A stretch of 27,599 nt of DNA from Lingula anatina (Eukaryota > Brachiopoda > Lingulata > Lingulida > Lingulidae), in NCBI RefSeq assembly GCF_001039355.2, contig NW_019775739.1, positions 203,549 through 231,147 of the forward strand, read 5' to 3'. This document shows, piece after piece, positions 10,284 through 22,114 of this stretch; position 1 is the first letter of the stretch, and each line of letters begins with the position of its first letter. The translations under genes were made by a program, and so were the position numbers. Below the pieces are notes generated by a model that was not told the DNA's origin, did no database searches, and saw only the letters and a list, made by a program, of their open reading frames with translations.

Positions 10284-12185
10284 ATGCATTACGACGATCT
10301 TCTTGTGATACTTGGAGAGTTTGGGTCCTACCAGAAACGCCAGTACCTTTTAATTTGCCTGGTTACGATATCGACTACCCTGCAGACGTTAAGCATCGTT
10401 TTCTACGGCGCCGTACCGGAACATCACTGCAAGGTACCAGACGCTTACGTTGACTACCTGAACCTGAACTATGGCAATGTGACACAGGACGAATTGTTAA
10501 ACCTTACAATACCGTGGATACAAGACGATGATGGGACACTTCACCGAAGTAGTTGCAACATATATGACTACGAGAAGTGGACTGAAAATCTAGAAGTCGG
10601 AAGTGGTGCTCACTTTGTTAATAATGCTACTAAGGATGAAAGTAATATAACTCCAGGATTGGTGAAGGGAAATATGAGTGAAGTAGCCTGTCCCGAAGGA
10701 CGAGTGTACAGCCAAGAGGTATTCACAGCAACCATTGTGTCTGATGTAAGTATAAGAGGAAAAAAGAAAATGGCCATGACGGTGTCACCGTCAAAACGCG
10801 GTCCTCGTTGTGCAATATTCAGTGTTATGATTAGCATTTTAAAGCTCTTGCAATTAAACGGTACTGCATCAACACAAACTTTTATTAATTTTTTATTATT
10901 ACATAAAATATGAATTGGATGTTATAACATTAAATGAATTTTTATTCTGAGATTTCCAAAGGACGTTTAAGTATTGCTGTTTTTACTACTGGAGTGGTGT
11001 TTTCTTAAGTGACTACAGTATAGTATGTTTTTCTTTTCAGTTTGACTTAACATGTGAGAATAAAGTGTTTCTAAGCACGTGCAAGTCGATATTCTTCGTG
11101 GGAAAACTTGCCGGTGCCATTCTCTCTGGGATCATATCTGACAGGTAAGCGCTAATGGTGCTCTTTAGTTCGGTAAAATTTGGTCACAGAGTCCTGGACA
11201 CAGTTTAGTTTGGTACGTACAGTGTTTAAAACAATTGGTTATCTGCAATACATATCATGTTCTCTGAGAGGTCAATCACAGCATGTTATTATGGTGTGCG
11301 TCGTGCAAGAATTACCTTAAAGAAACTAGTATCCAATAGGGGTTCATTTAATCATATATTTCCAGGTTTGGGAGGAGGCCTACTTTCCTGTTCTCTGTCT
11401 GTCTTCAAACCTTGTCCGGGACCTTGGTTATGTTGTCCCCGAACATCTTCGTATACACGGTCATTTATGGCATTCAAGGGATCTTTGAGGGATCTGTATT
11501 TTTGACATCTTACACAATAGGTGCGTAACGTAGGAAATATGATATTTGAAGATCATCTTAGTAGGAACGAATTAGTTCACTATTCAGAATGGTAATGATT
11601 CAGTATTGCGTTTACTCAATATCACCAACCTTTATCTAAATGTTTTACAAGTTAATAGTATTAAAATCAAAGCTCAGAACAACCATACTACATGAACATT
11701 TTATTTTGACTAAGATCATACCGAAATAATGTTTAAACAATGATATGCAGGGACGCTTCAGACCTCCAAACTGTCTCATTCATCTTTTGTTTTGATTCTT
11801 TAGGAATGGAATTTGTTGGCAAAAGTAAAAGAAAACTAGCAGGATTTGGCAATATGGCAACTTTTAGCATGGGATACTGCGTACTCTCCCTGTACGCATA
11901 TTTTGTGCGGGATTGGCGAAACCTTGCCCTGACGGTTAGCCTCCCTGGTTTACTGTACTGTCTATATTACTTGTAAGTGCCAGAATTATTTTAATTTGAG
12001 TCAATCGATTTTTTTTCTTTGGCAGGTCTGCAAAATTGAATCAATTCATTTTGGTTTTGTTAACTGTTCTTACGATATAAAAAGATTAGATATAATGCAA
12101 TTTCAAATAAACTTAGTCTCCATTTTTGTCTATCGAGAATAAAGTTACTTATCTTTCATCTTATTGATTTATTAGCTTTTGTTTT

Positions 12186-12216
<31 letters not shown>

Positions 12217-14200
12217 TTAGTATTATTATTATTGAGTGAAGTGTTGATCGTATCTTCTGTATGTTTTTATTTTTCATTACTTTGCACCATTTAGTTTTTT
12301 CCCGGAATCGGTTCGCTGGCTCTTGGCGCATGGTAGAAACCAAGAAGCAGAAGTTATCATCAACAAAGTGGCCAAAGTGAACAAAGTAGAACTTGAGCAG
12401 GGAATCTTGGAGAAATTATTTGAGGAAAAGTCGGAAATGCAGACCACACTTCACACGCCAATAGACATGTTTCGGACTTGGGATAGGGCAAAGATCACGT
12501 TGAACATCAGCTTTAATTGGTAAGATTGGGCAGTTTACAGTAACACGTGGAAACTTTTGTCAGGAGTACTTTACGTATACATTAATATTGTTATTATTTA
12601 TAAAGAGGACTTTGTATGGTTTTATTTAACTTTCTAAAATTTAGAGCCGAGCCAATAATACGAATTTAGCATTTTGGTGAAAATCAAGATCTTCATCAGT
12701 ATTTTTCCACAACTGGTGAAACTTCCTCTTCTTTTAGGGTTGTCAATTCAATAGTGTACTACGGCATTGCCTTAAACACCCAAGGCCTAGGCGGGAATAT
12801 CTATCTCAATTTTGCCCTACTAGGACTCGCTGAACTTCCGGGTTTTGCTTTTGCTTTGTTGCTATTGGACAGAATAGGGCGCCGCAAGATGTCACTACTG
12901 TTGCTGACTATTGCTGGGTGTGGATGCATTGTGTCTGGAGTTCTACCTGCAGGTAAAGCAATATTTTTACGAGTAGCTGTGTCATAAATGACACATAGGG
13001 CCATTAGAAGACTACAGATATAAGAATAAGCTTTTTTTCAATGAAGATTAATGAAATACGTGCATACAGGTGTATAATATCAAGGCTATTTCAGGATTAA
13101 CTTTTGTCCAGAATTTTTCATAAGTCTCTTTTCAGTAATTTTCCTGTAGTCCAGCCAACAGGTCACCAACCTTTCTTCACCTATGGTAGACTTGAATATA
13201 ATATACAGTATATTACATTTAACTGCATTGCTTTCACTGGCCCATCTATATATGTGTTCTTCAGATCTTGAATGGCTCAGTATTACCTTTGCCTTAATCG
13301 GTAAGGTGGGTATAGGAGCAAGCTTTGCCGTCATCTACCTCATCACGGCCGAGACCTTCCCCACTGTCATGAGGTAAGGGAACGCAATGACAACTACCGG
13401 GAACTGAACTACAGTAATCATCAAAGTTAATTAAAATGGACGATGAAAAGCGAAACCTGACAATAGTAGTTAAATCTAACCAATGCGCGTATTTGACACA
13501 AGACAAATATTCAATTTATATTAATAAAACATACTTTCAGCTTAAGTGAACCACTTGGCTACAATGTTGAGACAACAAGCCTTCCGTGTTCTATGCGTTG
13601 TAGCATTGTCCATTAATTGTTGTCATATTCAAATAGAGTGCCTTAATGCCCTAGTAATATGATTAAAAGATGTCCTTCTGCCTTTGAGTTCGTGCTAAAG
13701 AATAATCGCCTGACGCTTTTTTATTCCAGAAACCTCAGTCTTGGCTTTTCCTCGGCAATGTCACGTGTTGGGGGTATATTTGCTCCCCAAATTCTCTTAC
13801 TCAGCAGCGTCTGGGGTCCGCTTCCCTTCGTCATCTTCGGGGCAGCGTCCATCCTCGCTGGTTTGCTTATCATGTTGATACCAGAAACTCTGAACCGACC
13901 ACTTTGCCAAACCGTGGAGGACTTTGACGATTGGATCAGCGGGAGGTAAATTGAACAGCTTTAGTTCATTGATTTGCCCATTTAATGTTTACATCCAATT
14001 TACTAGATTGTTATTTGTTTAAGAAATAAGTATAGGGGTATTGTTTAAGAAAAAGGGTTCCAGGGCAGTTTATATGCAAAAAACAATTTGTGTAACGACA
14101 AGATTGCATTTGGTTTTTTTTTAAATTATTTAGCACAACTCATAATGACGACACTGGAAAGAAAATTGACGGCGTTTCTATCGCAGAGAAAGAAGTATGA
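10284..14200 (+). CDS. SLC22-like organic ion transporter, gene 1
   Basis: Nine exons join in frame with GT-AG borders: 10284-10745, 11041-11144, 11366-11520, 11804-11972, 12295-12519, 12738-12952, 13265-13373, 13730-13945 and 14134-14200, giving 573 residues, a normal length for SLC22. These are plasma-membrane carriers of the major facilitator superfamily that move organic cations, zwitterions such as carnitine, or anions. Visible hallmarks are a first helix (about 20-42), a large extracellular loop with cysteines and five N-glycosylation sites (NVT, NLT, NAT, NIT, NMS), the DRFGRRP motif after helix 2 (188-194), GMEFVG after helix 4, PESVRWL (300-306), the second-half DRIGRR motif (416-421) and PETL (531-534), then a short hydrophilic tail. 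An acceptor ending at 10264 places a splice just before the ATG. It is the mirror-image paralogue of gene 2. Substrate cannot be assigned. Confidence 0.95.
12185..12232 (+). repeat. TTC and TAT microsatellites in intron 4 of gene 1
   Basis: A TTC run at 12185-12215 is followed by a TAT run to 12232, about 60 bases before the exon 5 acceptor. It also supplies part of the pyrimidine-rich context of that intron. Confidence 0.9.
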
Positions 14201-14533
14201 ATGGACTATAAGATGTCAAGAGAGAAAGAGAGAGTGAGGAAGCTTTTCAAGGGACGTGCGCCAAAGACACCAAGATTGTGTTTATGGGGACTTTATGAAC
14301 ATTAATCAAGGATCTCTAACACGATTTTACTTGTATCCAAGCAAACGCGCACACGCATCCATGACTAGACAAGCAGTAATTTTTTGTTCGATCTTATATA
14401 TAATGAATTAACTGTTGTCCAGATTGTTTATATCAGCATATCCATGATCCCATTCCCTCCTGCTTAAGCGCTACAGAACTAAGTAGATACTCTGATGTGT
14501 GATTTTAATTAGTGTTTCTTCTTATTTTTAAGA

Positions 14534-14539
14534 AATAAA
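14534..14539 (+). promoter_or_regulatory. Poly(A) signal of gene 1
   Basis: AATAAA stands 334 bases after the stop codon of gene 1 and is the first such hexamer downstream. It implies a 3' untranslated region to about 14560. Confidence 0.55.
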
Positions 14540-14560
14540 GATATACATTATCTTGTCATG

Positions 14561-16242
14561 AAAATGGTGACGAAGGGTTTTTTCATTATCACGTGGCATT
14601 TATCAACCCCATGTGACGTTCCATTAACTAACTGATTTACAGTGATGAAAAAAATCTGTGCGTCCTTTGGTTAATTCTATTCTACAGCAAGAAGAGTCAA
14701 CCTGTGAACTCATTAGAGACGACAACGTACGTTAGACTATTGTATAGGGATTGGTTTGAGGCATAATTCTCATAGTATTTGTGTCGCAGGAGATTGTTTT
14801 GGCTTATTTATACTAGTTCCTTTAAAGTTTTCAAGGGCGTCAAAAGCATAAATATCAGAAGCATGAACAAGTCCCTCCCTTAAACATTACTTGAACACTT
14901 TAATTTATTCTGACCAACAGGCTCCCCTTTCCCTTTGCTCCTGTTACACATATTTAAACAAATCTGCTAGAAGACAGTTATTTGAGAATGCACGCATGGT
15001 GCTGTACATGTATCTCCGAACTTGTTTTGCAACTTCTCAGTTGAGTGGAAAGCTGCCAAATTCTACAGGCGTTGTTAATAGCATTACCGAATTTCTTTTA
15101 CAAAACGAGAGAAATGGTTGATGTTTTAGATTAATATCTACAATAGCTCCTGTGACCGGTACATCAAAACGGCTATAGCCCTAAATTAGTCTTTTAAATC
15201 CAATATTGAAATTGAATCTAATAAATTATGTTTTCATTACTATCGTAAAGATTAAAAACAAACATCTTTATCGTTAAAAATGGACAGAGCAGCAATTTTC
15301 AGATACACAAGACCTACAAGATTGAGCGCAATTACATCCTCGAGGATGATGTTACAGCTAACACAATCCTCCAGAAGGCGACACAGTTTAAACATATTGT
15401 TCAAAGAAGCACACGAACAATAACAAGGCAACCGGCTGAGAAAAGTTACATCACGGGTGCCACCTCAGAACACGTGATCTGTGCTTAGTTGCCATACGAC
15501 TGGGGCTCGTTACAGAAGTACCTGTCACGCAGGCCATATAAAAAATTTACGTGTTTGAGCTCTATTATTTTTACAAAATATCAACTTAAAGTAATAGGCA
15601 ATAGGCAAAAAAGTTCATTTAACGATATTCTAAATTCTACAGTATTTTACAGTTTTATTTTCATATAATCGAAGCTTTTTAAGATAAATATAAAAGTCTT
15701 TCGGTGCTTATTACGCTATAACTTTATGAAGTCCAATTTGTAAATGCTGTCACGTGGTCGTCCGTTGTTTATGCTTTTTGCCTCGCTTTCGAAAAAATCT
15801 GAACTCTCAGTCAAAATACAAGAATTGAAATTAAAATATCATATCGGCCCATTGTCGCCAAAGAATATGCTTTCATTGCACACGCTTGACCTTTCTACGA
15901 CTTTCGATGCATTTTTGCAACATTTTCATTACCTTGCCTAGTGGAGATTTTTTATTTCGTTGTAAAGAGAGGGGGATAACTTTTGGGCAAAATGACCGTA
16001 CAGTTAAACCCTATATATACAAAGAGAATCCTCTGAACTAGACCAAATAAAGACCGTTTTAGCACAGTCCGAGGCAACTGCCTTTTGGTCCATAAACCAA
16101 TCGAAATTTATCTCTGACGACAGCACAAAGCAAAGGCAATCGAAACAGCGAGACTGCAAACACAGTCAGGCTTTTTCAATTTCACCTTTAAATTGCGCAT
16201 AAACTGAACCTGCAACTGTAATATTCCTGTGCTCTACAAGGG
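14561..16242. other. Space between the convergent tails of genes 1 and 2
   Basis: No supported gene. Short frames at 14891-15121 and 15744-15941 show no domain. A block at about 15337-15420 resembles 23310-23400 on the same strand. Confidence 0.6.
15337..15420 (+). repeat. Short repeat shared with 23310-23400
   Basis: The two places share CCTCGAGGA, then TTAACACAATCC-like and GGCGACA blocks in the same order over about 80 bases, with substitutions and gaps. It may be a remnant of a duplicated segment, because a second similar pair (17025-17130 and 23615-23715) lies in the same order. Confidence 0.45.
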
Positions 16243-16248
16243 TTTATT
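16243..16248 (-). promoter_or_regulatory. Poly(A) signal of gene 2
   Basis: AATAAA on the minus strand, about 40 bases after the stop codon of gene 2. This would give a very short 3' untranslated region; a later signal could also be used. Confidence 0.5.
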
Positions 16249-16287
16249 TTGTTGCTTCGGTCCGCGTTACGATCATTTTGATAACAA

Positions 16288-19200
16288 TTATGATTGGACA
16301 CCAGTCTGGAGCGATTCCTCTGCGCCTTCCTCGTCCTCTACACACATTCGTAGACCCTCTCCTGTGACAGAAACACCACCATTTTCCTTTGAAGCGCCAC
16401 CACTATAAGTTGTCCTGAAAATTAAACGTAAACAAGAAGGCCAAATGCTCTGAAACATGTCAGATTGCATGTTTTAAAATCACAGCTAAACCTCATGTTT
16501 ACTGAATAGATGCTTGATGCATGGAAGCATCATCCTGGGGTTATAGACAAAACACCCTCATGAATATCAACTATCCTGGTGGGATCGCTTTAACAGACGC
16601 TACCTTCATGCCGTCTTGTAAACGAATAAACTTCCTATGAAAGTCGAAACGTGAATACACCGTGCATATAATTTTATTGAAGCTGTTCAGTTTACCTCCC
16701 GCTGATCCTGATGTCAAAGTCATCCACGGTTTGGCAAAGTGGTCGATTCAGAGTTTCTGGGACCAACATGATGAGCAGGCCGGCAAGGATGGAGACCGCT
16801 CCGAAAACGACGAAGGGAAGAGGACCCCAGACGCTGCTAAGTAAGAGAACTTGGGGAGCAAGAACACCACCAACACGTGCCGTTGCCGAGGAGAACCCAA
16901 GACTGAGGTTTCTGGAATGATTGCACGTAATATATAAATAATATATCGTGCTACTTTGCACATTTGGGCAAATCGAAAAAAAGATGCAATTTAAGTTACT
17001 GGTGAGTTCAGTTTAACACATATTTAACTGTGTTCTAAAGCGTGTTTGATTTAACCATGCTAACAATAAAGTCGCTTTGATGCAATATATTCAGTGATTT
17101 TGCAGTCTTGTTCACTTCGATTTGATAAATTTATAATTTTAACCATGCCAATTCTTAATAACCCTTCTTCAATCCGTGGATGACAAGTGTCACTGTGTCA
17201 ACTTACCTCATTACGGTGGGGTAAATCTCAGCAGTAATCAGATAGATGACAGCAAAACTGCCTCCCACACCGATCTTACCGATTATTGCAAAGGTGATAC
17301 TGAGCCATTCAAGATCTGGAGAGGAATGAGAATCAGATATCACAAACAAGATTCAGGAGAGAGACTCCAGTTCAAAAATATGGTACTGGGTACATGTACA
17401 TAAAGGAATGTATATTATTATTATTCGACCAAAATATCTGGTTAAAATATGACAGTTAAATAATATGAGGAAGTCACTGTGGCATTTCTCACAATTCTGG
17501 AAAAAATCCAAATTTCACTTCAATTTGACAATACACGATGGATTTTGGAATATCATGTAAGTTAAATTTTTTCAAACAGACTTGTCCGTATTATGAGCTC
17601 AAAGACATTGACTTTCATGAGATATCTCTTTATTTGTCGCCGTTAAATAACATAGAAATACCAATAAGAAAATCAAACCTGAAGGGAGCACTCCTGACAA
17701 AATGCACCCGATCCCAGCAACGCTATAGAACAGCAGTGCCACCTTGCGGCGCCCTATTCTGTCCAATAGCAACAAAGCTAAAACAAAAGCAGGAAGTTCA
17801 GCGAGTCCTAGTAGGGCAAAGTTAAGATAGATATTCCCGCCTAGGCCTTGGGTGTTTAAGGCAATGCCGTAGTACACATTTGAATTGACCATCCTAAGAA
17901 AATAATGAGAAAAGGTAGATAATTGCGCTGAACGAAATTCCCCCATTAATGGGCTTTAAATTGAATCATTTGTTCTGTTAAAAGCAAATTTCCTGTAATA
18001 TTTAAGAATCAGGGCACCTTTTAAACATTATTGGATTTTGAAAATTTGGTGGATGTAGGTTATTTTTCATTTTATGCAACTGATGGATTTATAAAGTCTA
18101 TGTGTATGTTGATGAGTAAAAAAAAAATAATAACTAAATATAAGTAAATTAATATTGTTTTTTTTTTTTTTGTATATCTTTATGTTTGTTTGTTTGTTTT
18201 GTACTGTTAATACTCAATCTTACCCAAATGAAGGTTAAGTTAATATTTAAGAAATAACCATTATATACATGTATTTTACACGATGAACAGCCAAGAGAGC
18301 CCATGATTTTTTTTATATCGTCATACTCGCTCAGACTTACCAGTTAAAGCAGATGTTCAACGTGATCTTTGCCCTATCCCACGTCCGAAACATGTCTATT
18401 GGCGTGTGGAGTGTGGTCTGCATTTCCGATTTTTCCTCAAATAATTTCTCCAAGATTCCCTGCTCAAGTTCTACTTTGTTCACTTTGGCCACTTTGTTGA
18501 TGATAACCTCCGCTTCTTGATTTCTACCGTGCGACAACAGCCAGCGAACTGACTCCGGAAAAACACTAGCGAAAGATGAAAATATTTAAACAAAAATAGA
18601 AATTAGGTGTATAGCCATGACATTGATGCTTAGTACATAACAGGTAAAACCAAGGCTTTTTCTTTTTTCCCCAGAATTTAAATTTGATTTTACAATTTCC
18701 ACCCATGCCACTCAAAAGGACGTCCGAATTAGTCAACAATCTCTGTATATCGCATGGTAGCTTTGCACGGGTCTTTGAAGTCACGCTCTGTACTAATTTT
18801 TAAAAATCGCTGGATCTCCGTAAATTGAATTGGCATCAGAATAGTAATCAAAATAGTATATCAAAAGGACAAAATGAAGTCATTTCAATTTAATGATCTA
18901 CATTCTTCATGCCTTTCCTGCATCTTTTTTCATACAAACATCAATTTGAAAAGAATTATTTCTACAGAGCAACAGTATTACAGTACTTACAAATAATAAA
19001 GACAGAACAGGAACAAAGGTAAATGTATCGTCAGCGCCAGGTATTTCCAATCCCGCACAAAATATGCGTACAGGGAGAGTACGCAATATCCTATACTATA
19101 CGCTGCCATGTTGCCGAACCCTGCCAGTCTCCTTTTACTTTTGCCTACAAATTCCATTCCTAGAAAAACAACATATTTTTTTTAAAAATCCCTGTACTTA

Positions 19201-20269
19201 AATTTGAATCACACTTAGAAAGTACACTGTTGCTCAAAATGCCTGGTACACCTTAAAATATACTACTGTAGCTACCAAAACATGCTAGAGACCATTCCCA
19301 TAATCCTATCGTACAAGCAGGATCGATCTATCTCAGAGTGGATTCTCTCTAAATCGCGTTCAGTTAAAGCGTGCACGAAAGTTAATTACCCCCCTCCCAG
19401 CAGCTTCAATGGGCGTGCAGACATTTAAGCCGCCGCACAGAGTCGTGGTGAAGTTTGATTTCAAAGTGAACACTGATGTCTCTATATATCATTATACTCG
19501 TAGTTGACAAATACTACTGTAAACGTGTAAAGCAGTTAGGTAATTGAATCTAATTTTGTATGTGGGTACTTGGACTCTATTTAGGTCCAAGGTGGGTAGT
19601 ACTAAACTGCACTTAACCTCATTTAGGTGTCAGATTTGTCATTACTGCACCGCTCTGTCAAAGCGTACCTATTGTGTAGGGCGTCAAAAATACGGGTATT
19701 TCGATCATCCATATACAAGTATATATCAATGTGTAGATGATGATATTTGGAGACAACATAAGTAAGGTTCCGAGTAAGGCTAGTACACACACCGCTATCA
19801 AGAAAATGGGTCTCCGGCCAAACCTTTAATGAAAATTAAACAGATATCAAAAGAATAGAAACATTTTTCAACGAATTTGACACAGTTACATGTCAGATCA
19901 TATTTTGAAACCAACGTGAAATGAACACGAATGCTTGAAATCTTCTCCATGTCATGATCTAATCACAAAAGGTGCATTCCACCTAGCAAGGTTATAGAAC
20001 TACAGTATGATGGTAAATTAATGTGAAAAAGGAGGAAGAGGTTCTTGTTGGCACCATATCTGATGAATTGCAGATGGTTAATTGTTTTTAACATTTTTCC
20101 AAACAACACTACAGAAATTAAAAAAAGAAAGAAAAATCGTGTCGTTTACCTGTCAGATAGGATTCCGGAGAGAATGGCACCGACAAGTTTTCCCATGAAA
20201 AATATAGACTTACACGTGCTTAGAATAACTTTGCTCTCACACGTCAAGTCAAACTGAAAAAAATTAAAG

Positions 20270-20306
<37 letters not shown>

Positions 20307-20991
20307 AAATAAAAATTGCAGCAAGCACATTAACGAAGCTAGAGAAAAAATTGCCATGCATATAAGCTTTGTGCCATAATGTGACGTAAAGTATAGAAAC
20401 CCCCAAAAAGAAAACTTATCAAAAAGCTTTAAACAAAATAAAATGCACTGTCAATCATGAATTATCCGAAAGTGACTAAAATGACATTTTTACACTACAC
20501 TGCACCATGAAAATGTATCTACCTACATCCGACACAATGGTTGCCGTGAATTCCTCTTGGCTGTACACTCGTCCTTCGGGACAGGCTACTTCACTGATAT
20601 TTCCCTTCACCAATCCTACCGTTATATTTCTATCATCCCTACTACCATTATTCACAGAGTTAGCACCACTTCTGAAAAAGTTTAGATGTTCAGTCCAGCT
20701 CTGGTAGTCATATATTTTGCAACTACTTCGGTGAAGTGTCCCATCATCGTCTTGTATCCACGGTATTGTGAGGTTTAACAATTCGTCCTGTGACACATTG
20801 CCATAGTTCAGGTTCAGGTAGTCAACGTAAGCGTCCGGTACCTTGCAGTGATGTTCCGGTACGGCGCTATAAAATACAATACTCAGCACCACTGTAGCAA
20901 CCGCCATCGCCACGGCACATATTAGGAGGTACTGGCGTTTCTGGTAGGTCCCAAACTCTCCAAGTATCACTAAAAGATCGTCGTAATGCAT
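16288..20991 (-). CDS. SLC22-like organic ion transporter, gene 2
   Basis: Nine exons on the minus strand: 20991-20527, 20253-20150, 19823-19669, 19159-18991, 18565-18341, 17893-17679, 17315-17207, 16911-16696 and 16414-16288, giving 594 residues. Lengths of exons 2 to 8 equal those of gene 1 exactly; exon 1 is one codon longer, and the last exon encodes a longer, unrelated acidic tail (VEDEEGAEESL). Family marks are present: large glycosylated loop between helices 1 and 2 (NVS, NLT, NGS, NIT, NIS), DRFGRRP, GMEFVG, FPESVRWL, DRIGRR and PETL. Helix 4, coded by exon 3, has lost the glycines kept in gene 1 (IYGIQGIFEG there, IYTCIWMIEI here), which may change packing or substrate path. The donor of exon 6 (GTTTGA) is weak but has GT. 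An acceptor ending next to 21041 gives a 50-base untranslated piece before the ATG. The frame is intact throughout. Confidence 0.95.
17025..17130 (+). repeat. Segment in intron 7 of gene 2 shared with 23615-23715
   Basis: Shared blocks include AAAGCGTG, TTGATTTAAC, CATGCTAA and CAATATA in order, roughly 70 percent alike by eye. The intron sequence therefore has a relative upstream of gene 2, near gene 3, without neighbouring exons. Confidence 0.45.
18158..18200 (+). repeat. Poly-T run and GTTT microsatellite in intron 5 of gene 2
   Basis: A run of T at 18158-18171 is followed by four GTTT units near 18184-18200. Nothing else of note in that intron. Confidence 0.85.
19287..19435 (-). mobile_element. 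Foldback-type MITE, copy A, in intron 3 of gene 2
   Basis: This segment is related to the reverse complement of 21123-21378. Shared blocks include AGAGACCATTCCCA, CCTATCGTACAA, GGATCGATCTAT, GATTCTC and CTAAAT, then GGCGTG and AGACAT with TAAGCCGCC. It has no coding capacity. It is shorter than copy B, so it has internal deletions. The superfamily is unknown. Confidence 0.6.
20273..20302 (+). repeat. TA dinucleotide microsatellite
   Basis: About 15 TA units, in intron 1 of gene 2 only some 20 bases upstream of the exon 2 acceptor (on the minus strand). Length changes here could touch the branch-point region. Confidence 0.95.
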
Positions 20992-21041
20992 TGCTGTTTA
21001 GTTAACTTGTAGGTTCCTGACCCGTCGTAGATTCAATGTAT
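20992..21041 (-). other. 5' untranslated part of gene 2 exon
   Basis: On the minus strand a pyrimidine-rich acceptor (GATTCTTTCAG) ends at 21042, and 50 bases follow before the start codon. So transcription begins further upstream in a non-coding exon that I could not place. Gene 1 has the same arrangement. Confidence 0.5.
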
Positions 21042-21122
21042 CTGAAAGAATCGAATTTGTTGATGGCAATAAATGATGGATTCGTTTCCTAAAACACGTA
21101 ACATGAAAGGATAAAAACTAAG

Positions 21123-21378
21123 ACTGGTTTTCCATACCTAGATCGATCTAACGGGATCGGTCCACATCCAAGGAGTTTCTCGCTAAATTACTTTCAGCTT
21201 AGGCGGCTTAGATGTCTGGCACGCCTGCTGTATCTGCTAAACGATAGTTAATTACACCCTGTCAGTCTCAGTGGGCGTGATAGACAACTAACCCGCTTAA
21301 GTTGATTGCAATTTAGCGAGAATCCCCAAGGAGATAGATCGATCCAAGTTTGTACGATAGGGTCTGGGAATGGTCTCT
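21123..21378 (+). mobile_element. Foldback-type MITE, copy B, upstream of gene 2
   Basis: About 256 bases whose two halves are imperfect inverted repeats of each other: GATCGATCTA near 21141 faces GATAGATCGATC near 21333, TCTCGCTAAATT near 21178 faces AATTTAGCGAGA near 21312, and GGCACGCC near 21217 faces GGGCGTGA near 21273. There is no open frame. It lies upstream of the gene 2 start, where it could influence transcription or an untranslated exon. A second copy lies inside gene 2. Confidence 0.65.
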
Positions 21379-22114
21379 TAGTCTCGGAACCCGTTTTGAG
21401 TCCGTGGTGTCTATCGCGAACCTTGCTGCACTGCTACCTATCCACATATTTTATAATACCATAGGCTTTTTAGTATGCCCGAAACGCTGGCACGCAAAAA
21501 ACAAATCATGGAAACTGCTAATACTGTCATTATTGTGTTAAACAGAGTGTGTAGGGCCTACTTTTTTTCCTTTATTTTGAACTAGAGCAATATTTTATTC
21601 AAAGCACTGACAAAAGGAATTCAACACTGCATTATCCTTTTGAGAACCACAGGTTTGGACTTATACTTTATTCTGTTAGTTGAATCGTAAGGTGTAATAT
21701 AACCCAAAACGTGAAATTAATGTTGTTGATATTTTGGCTTTTTTTCTTCTTTTTTCACACTATTTAATGACCATTTGGCATTACGTCAAATATGAGTACA
21801 TGTTAATGACTGCAACTGACTCCAATGTAAAAAAATATTTCTTATGATTAAAACCAAAAAATCATTACCACCCTTTATGAATGACGTACTTTGAAAAAAG
21901 CAGGGCCAAATTGATGTTAATGGCCGACGTTCAGTTGAGGGTTAGTGCCAGCATATCGGTGTAACGTGACAGAGGGCACTCTATTGTCCCCATGATAGAG
22001 AGTTCGTTTCCCATTCTTTTGTACAGGAAAGCCCAGCCCAAGATTTTGACTAAGGTCAAGTTAACCCTAACCATTATAACTAATTGGAGGGCGGACTCTC
22101 TGTTACACGGACCT
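21379..22114. other. Upstream flank of gene 2, no supported gene
   Basis: AT-rich with short frames only. A non-coding first exon and promoter of gene 2 may lie here or beyond; no convincing TATA box plus donor pair was found on the minus strand. Confidence 0.45.

Noticed and set aside
16662-17825. Plus-strand frames across gene 2 exons 6 to 8
   Set aside because: They lie antisense to well-supported exons of gene 2 and show no domain of their own.
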